From NCBI GenBank assembly GCA_011176555.1, contig DUEF01000084.1, forward strand, positions 1 to 7,007: a stretch of DNA of 7,007 nt, given 5' to 3'. Both the position numbers and the translations under genes were made by a program. This document shows positions 6,201-7,007 of this stretch, one piece after another. Below the pieces are notes generated by a model. That model searched no databases. It saw only the letters and a list, made by a program, of their open reading frames with translations, and had not been told where the DNA came from. The first letter of the stretch is position 1, and every line of letters starts with the position of its first letter. The DNA is from Caldilineae bacterium (GTDB taxonomy: Bacteria; Chloroflexota; Anaerolineae; J102).

Positions 6201-7007
6201 TCAACATCAGCTTGGAGGACGACGACAGCGGTGACGCCCGCGCCGAAACCTGGCTGGTCTGGGAAGGAGCCAGCGCCGGCGGCGTCTTCGCCGATCTGGG
6301 CGCGCTCCAGCTCCAGGCGCAGAAAATGGTCTTGCAACCGGGACAGGCTGGCTACGCCGGCGTCACAGACACCACCATCGACCAGTGGCAGCCCACCACG
6401 AACTATGGTTCTGATCCCACCGTCAGATGGCGAGCAAACAGCGGCGGCCCGGTGCGGAAATCGTTGATTCGATTTGATCTGAGCGCATTGCCCGAGAACG
6501 CCACCGTCGACCAAGCTACGCTTTCACTCAACGTGGTTGGTTTCGAAAACAGCGCCCTGAATGTCAGCGCATACCGCATGGTGCGCGACTGGGACGTCAA
6601 CACCGCCACCTGGGAGCAAGCGTCAGCGAGCGCCCCCTGGGATGCGCCGGGCGCTTCCGGCGCCGACCACGCGTCAGCAGCCACCGATCAGGCATGGATT
6701 TCGGGCCTGGGCTGGTACGATTTCGATGTTTCCGCAGATGTTCGGGCCTTTGTCGATGGCGGGGCTACGAATTATGGCTGGCTGATGGAGCCGGATTGGG
6801 TTTACTCGCTGATTTCCGTGGCCGCGGCCGAATACAGCGCGGACGCCGCCCTTCGTCCCAAGCTGGAGATCCTTTACACCCTGCCTTCTTCCGGCGCCTT
6901 ACCCACCCCCACCGCCACTGTGACCCCCACCAACACAGCCACGCCCACCAATACGCCAACCCCGACCATTACGCCGACCGCTACCGACACTCCCACGCCC
7001 ACGATCA
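3140..7007 (+). CDS. Large secreted multidomain protein: Ycf48-like propeller, two CBM9-like domains, DNRLRE domain, Thr/Pro linker; 3' end outside window
   Basis: A single frame stays open for 1289 codons from ATG 3140 to the right edge, with no stop. The order is: signal peptide (residues 1-38), Asp-box/Ycf48-like propeller repeats (about 55-689), CBM9-like domain 1 (704-870), CBM9-like domain 2 (889-1059), DNRLRE-like domain (1062-1247) and a Thr/Pro linker from 1255 onward. The protein should be exported by Sec; the propeller would serve as a binding platform and the CBM9-like and DNRLRE-like modules suggest contact with polysaccharide at the cell surface or outside. No catalytic domain is seen in this part; one could follow the linker. 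Only four cysteines are visible, in two close pairs (430/438 and 581/594). ATG 3140 is preferred because it precedes the basic RKKR signal-peptide start; TTG 3125 is the only alternative before an in-frame TGA at 3122. The ribosome site is weak. It has its own promoter and is probably not part of the upstream units. The exact function is unknown. Confidence 0.93.
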   Translation, partial: MPRKKRLSPPSLFTRPLGVGLTLALLLLLTATTLFALAPTSGSSAAPAAANNTSWQRAWKGDGYVYALVGRDAQDLLGVGSEGMILNSSDGGESWHYQSPYPDHDLYDLSMVGLNLWAVGQNGVILYSGDGGVSWRKLNVGLTTDLHGVHFLNATDGWAVGASGLIVHSNDGGSSWNAQPSGVGVQLQAVRMFADGLHGVAVGAAGTLLTSADGGVTWNQHAGLVPDWVTLHDVHVEGAHAWVAGDGDNILISNDQGATWTAQKVGTGKDLLAVEFAPGQSQIGWAAGRDGSIARTSDGGATWPLRSSGDPGYDLYGLGVANTTSAWVGGSVQVSNDGDWGGPVNPQSWFVWRTTDGSTWEHMIGGHYPRFFAVFAASDQVAYAVGDHVAGLKTEDGGYSWRELYDEFRTDPATVGTANHNGSWLMAISCAPGSTTDCHAVGRFGLVLHTTDGGESWRREYAHQSDGTVYGRYLYDINRTSASKGLTTGTHHYFRTSNNGGSWQDADNLGGTHTGVELDMISENTGAMAILRPYMKYTRDGGASWAKRSLPGQYGSWLYEAVDAYDVNHDGNLDDVWLAGCARADGAWDHHAPCQSAMVVRTTDGGVSWQDFVFDASVPKLLAIEMLDATTGWAVGVGGSLVHTSDGGATWSKIDVPADGILEGVDVYDENLVYAVGEENVVFLYKPLSTQSVSAPPQQNTTTDGDLGDWTAAGITTIDADSAHTVEGVTPGADDLSGRLRARWWEDRLFLAVDVTDDVVTGDDRVELALDGLDDDSGGGDDDHVFRFYADGRSDADGVAVVKALQTHAGGYRLELEIPASALGDDFKAGRTVGINLSLHDDDGAGMESVLIWTAPTLADTPELFATITFAAFGGGSRAIRSLPAGAIDIDGDLGDWSTDETFTLDATTADTVQGEAAGAVDLHATVRSRWWPDYVFIGVRVFDDNVQTGDAAHLAFDGDDDGRQGGPYDWKMRIGADGSVEGGYNALAFITLLPDGYELEVAIPQSMLGGVLQHEHTLGFNISLEDDDSGDARAETWLVWEGASAGGVFADLGALQLQAQKMVLQPGQAGYAGVTDTTIDQWQPTTNYGSDPTVRWRANSGGPVRKSLIRFDLSALPENATVDQATLSLNVVGFENSALNVSAYRMVRDWDVNTATWEQASASAPWDAPGASGADHASAATDQAWISGLGWYDFDVSADVRAFVDGGATNYGWLMEPDWVYSLISVAAAEYSADAALRPKLEILYTLPSSGALPTPTATVTPTNTATPTNTPTPTITPTATDTPTPTI
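3302..5206 (+). other. Ycf48-like / BNR Asp-box beta-propeller region with 13 repeats
   Basis: Thirteen S/T-x-D-G-G-x-S/T-W-type Asp-boxes end at Trp95, 135, 176, 218, 260, 303, 360, 401, 457, 503, 545, 609 and 651. Most are preceded by a GWAVG-like strand and a G-x-I/L-x-x-S/T strand, the pattern of Ycf48/PSII_BNR repeats. The box at 503 has Asn in place of Asp (SNNGGSW). A final strand pair (VYAVGEENVVFLYKPL, about 674-688) lacks an Asp-box and may close the ring. The total would suit about 14 blades, possibly two seven-bladed propellers, but the number of rings is inference. Confidence 0.88.
5249..5749 (+). other. CBM9-like domain 1
   Basis: Residues 704-870 start with DGDLGDW and continue with RARWWEDRLFLAVDVTDD (743-758), a VELALDG strand with an Asp-rich loop, YRLELEIPASALG, and VGINLSLHDDDG. 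These are the landmarks of the CBM9/DOMON-like fold, which in xylanases binds sugar ends. The Asp-rich loops suggest bound calcium. Confidence 0.75.
5804..6316 (+). other. CBM9-like domain 2, tandem copy of domain 1
   Basis: Residues 889-1059 repeat the plan of domain 1: DGDLGDW at 891-897, RSRWWPDYVFIGVRVFDD, LAFDGDDDG, YELEVAIPQSML and LGFNISLEDDDSG. The two copies of DGDLGDW are 187 residues apart. The shared motifs point to an internal duplication that has since diverged. Confidence 0.75.
6323..6880 (+). other. DNRLRE-like (CBM96-type) domain
   Basis: Residues 1062-1247 begin with LQPGQAGYAGVTDTTID and carry TNYGSDP (Asn1088-Tyr-Gly), KSLIRFDLSALPENATV (1107-1123), an A-T-L-S-L strand, VRDWDVNTATWEQA and the final RPKLEILY strand. 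This matches the DNRLRE family, a beta-sandwich common in secreted bacterial and archaeal surface proteins, some members of which bind polysaccharide. Confidence 0.82.
6902..7007 (+). other. Thr/Pro-rich linker, continues past window edge
   Basis: From residue 1255 the sequence is almost only Thr and Pro with scattered Ala, Asn, Val, Ile and Asp, in a TPTNT/TPTAT pattern. Such extended linkers usually join extracellular domains or lead to a C-terminal anchor, and are frequent in Chloroflexota secreted proteins. At DNA level it is an imperfect short-period repeat. Confidence 0.85.

Noticed and set aside
5786..6514. Minus-strand open frame of 242 codons opposite CBM9-like domain 2
   Set aside because: It is a shadow of the secreted-protein gene; the + strand carries the domain motifs.
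6902..7007. CRISPR-like or tandem repeat array
   Set aside because: The periodicity comes from Thr/Pro codons in an open frame; there are no constant repeats and spacers.

Overview
This is a GC-rich bacterial window whose genes all lie on the + strand. Several features suggest a Chloroflexota bacterium of the Anaerolineae/Caldilineae kind: a Thr/Pro linker of the TPTNTPTPT type on a very large secreted protein, Ycf48-like, CBM9-like and DNRLRE-like modules in one chain, a TTG start, and short palindromic repeats between genes. This assignment rests on general familiarity with such genomes; no marker gene in the window proves it.

Layout. Positions 1-635 hold the C-terminal three quarters of a 3-hydroxybutyryl-CoA dehydrogenase, cut by the left edge. 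A two-part GNAT acetyltransferase starts on a TTG only 9 bases later (645-1424) and is probably co-transcribed with it. A 127-base gap with an imperfect inverted repeat leads to a small four-helix DUF2231 membrane protein (1552-1983). A 106-base gap with nested GCGTATTGCGTG-type repeats leads to a complete deoxyribonuclease IV (2090-2950) with all nine zinc ligands. The next gap (2951-3139) holds a perfect 15-bp hairpin, a 16-base dyad and a good sigma70-like promoter. The rest of the window (3140 to the right edge) is one uninterrupted frame of at least 1289 codons. It encodes a secreted multidomain protein: signal peptide, Asp-box/Ycf48-like propeller region with 13 repeats, two tandem CBM9-like domains, one DNRLRE-like domain, then a Thr/Pro linker that runs off the edge. 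No gene-free stretch exceeds 190 bases.

How the genes relate. The first four genes are housekeeping or metabolic genes with no shared pathway that I can see. The dehydrogenase acts in acyl-CoA metabolism and endonuclease IV in base-excision repair; the substrates of the GNAT and the role of the DUF2231 protein are unknown. The large secreted protein has its own promoter and looks like an independent unit, probably a surface or extracellular glycan-associated protein. I see no defence system, CRISPR array, transposase, tRNA or rRNA. The most unusual object is the domain architecture of the large protein, whose frame has no stop codon inside the window and so can be missed in favour of a long antisense frame.
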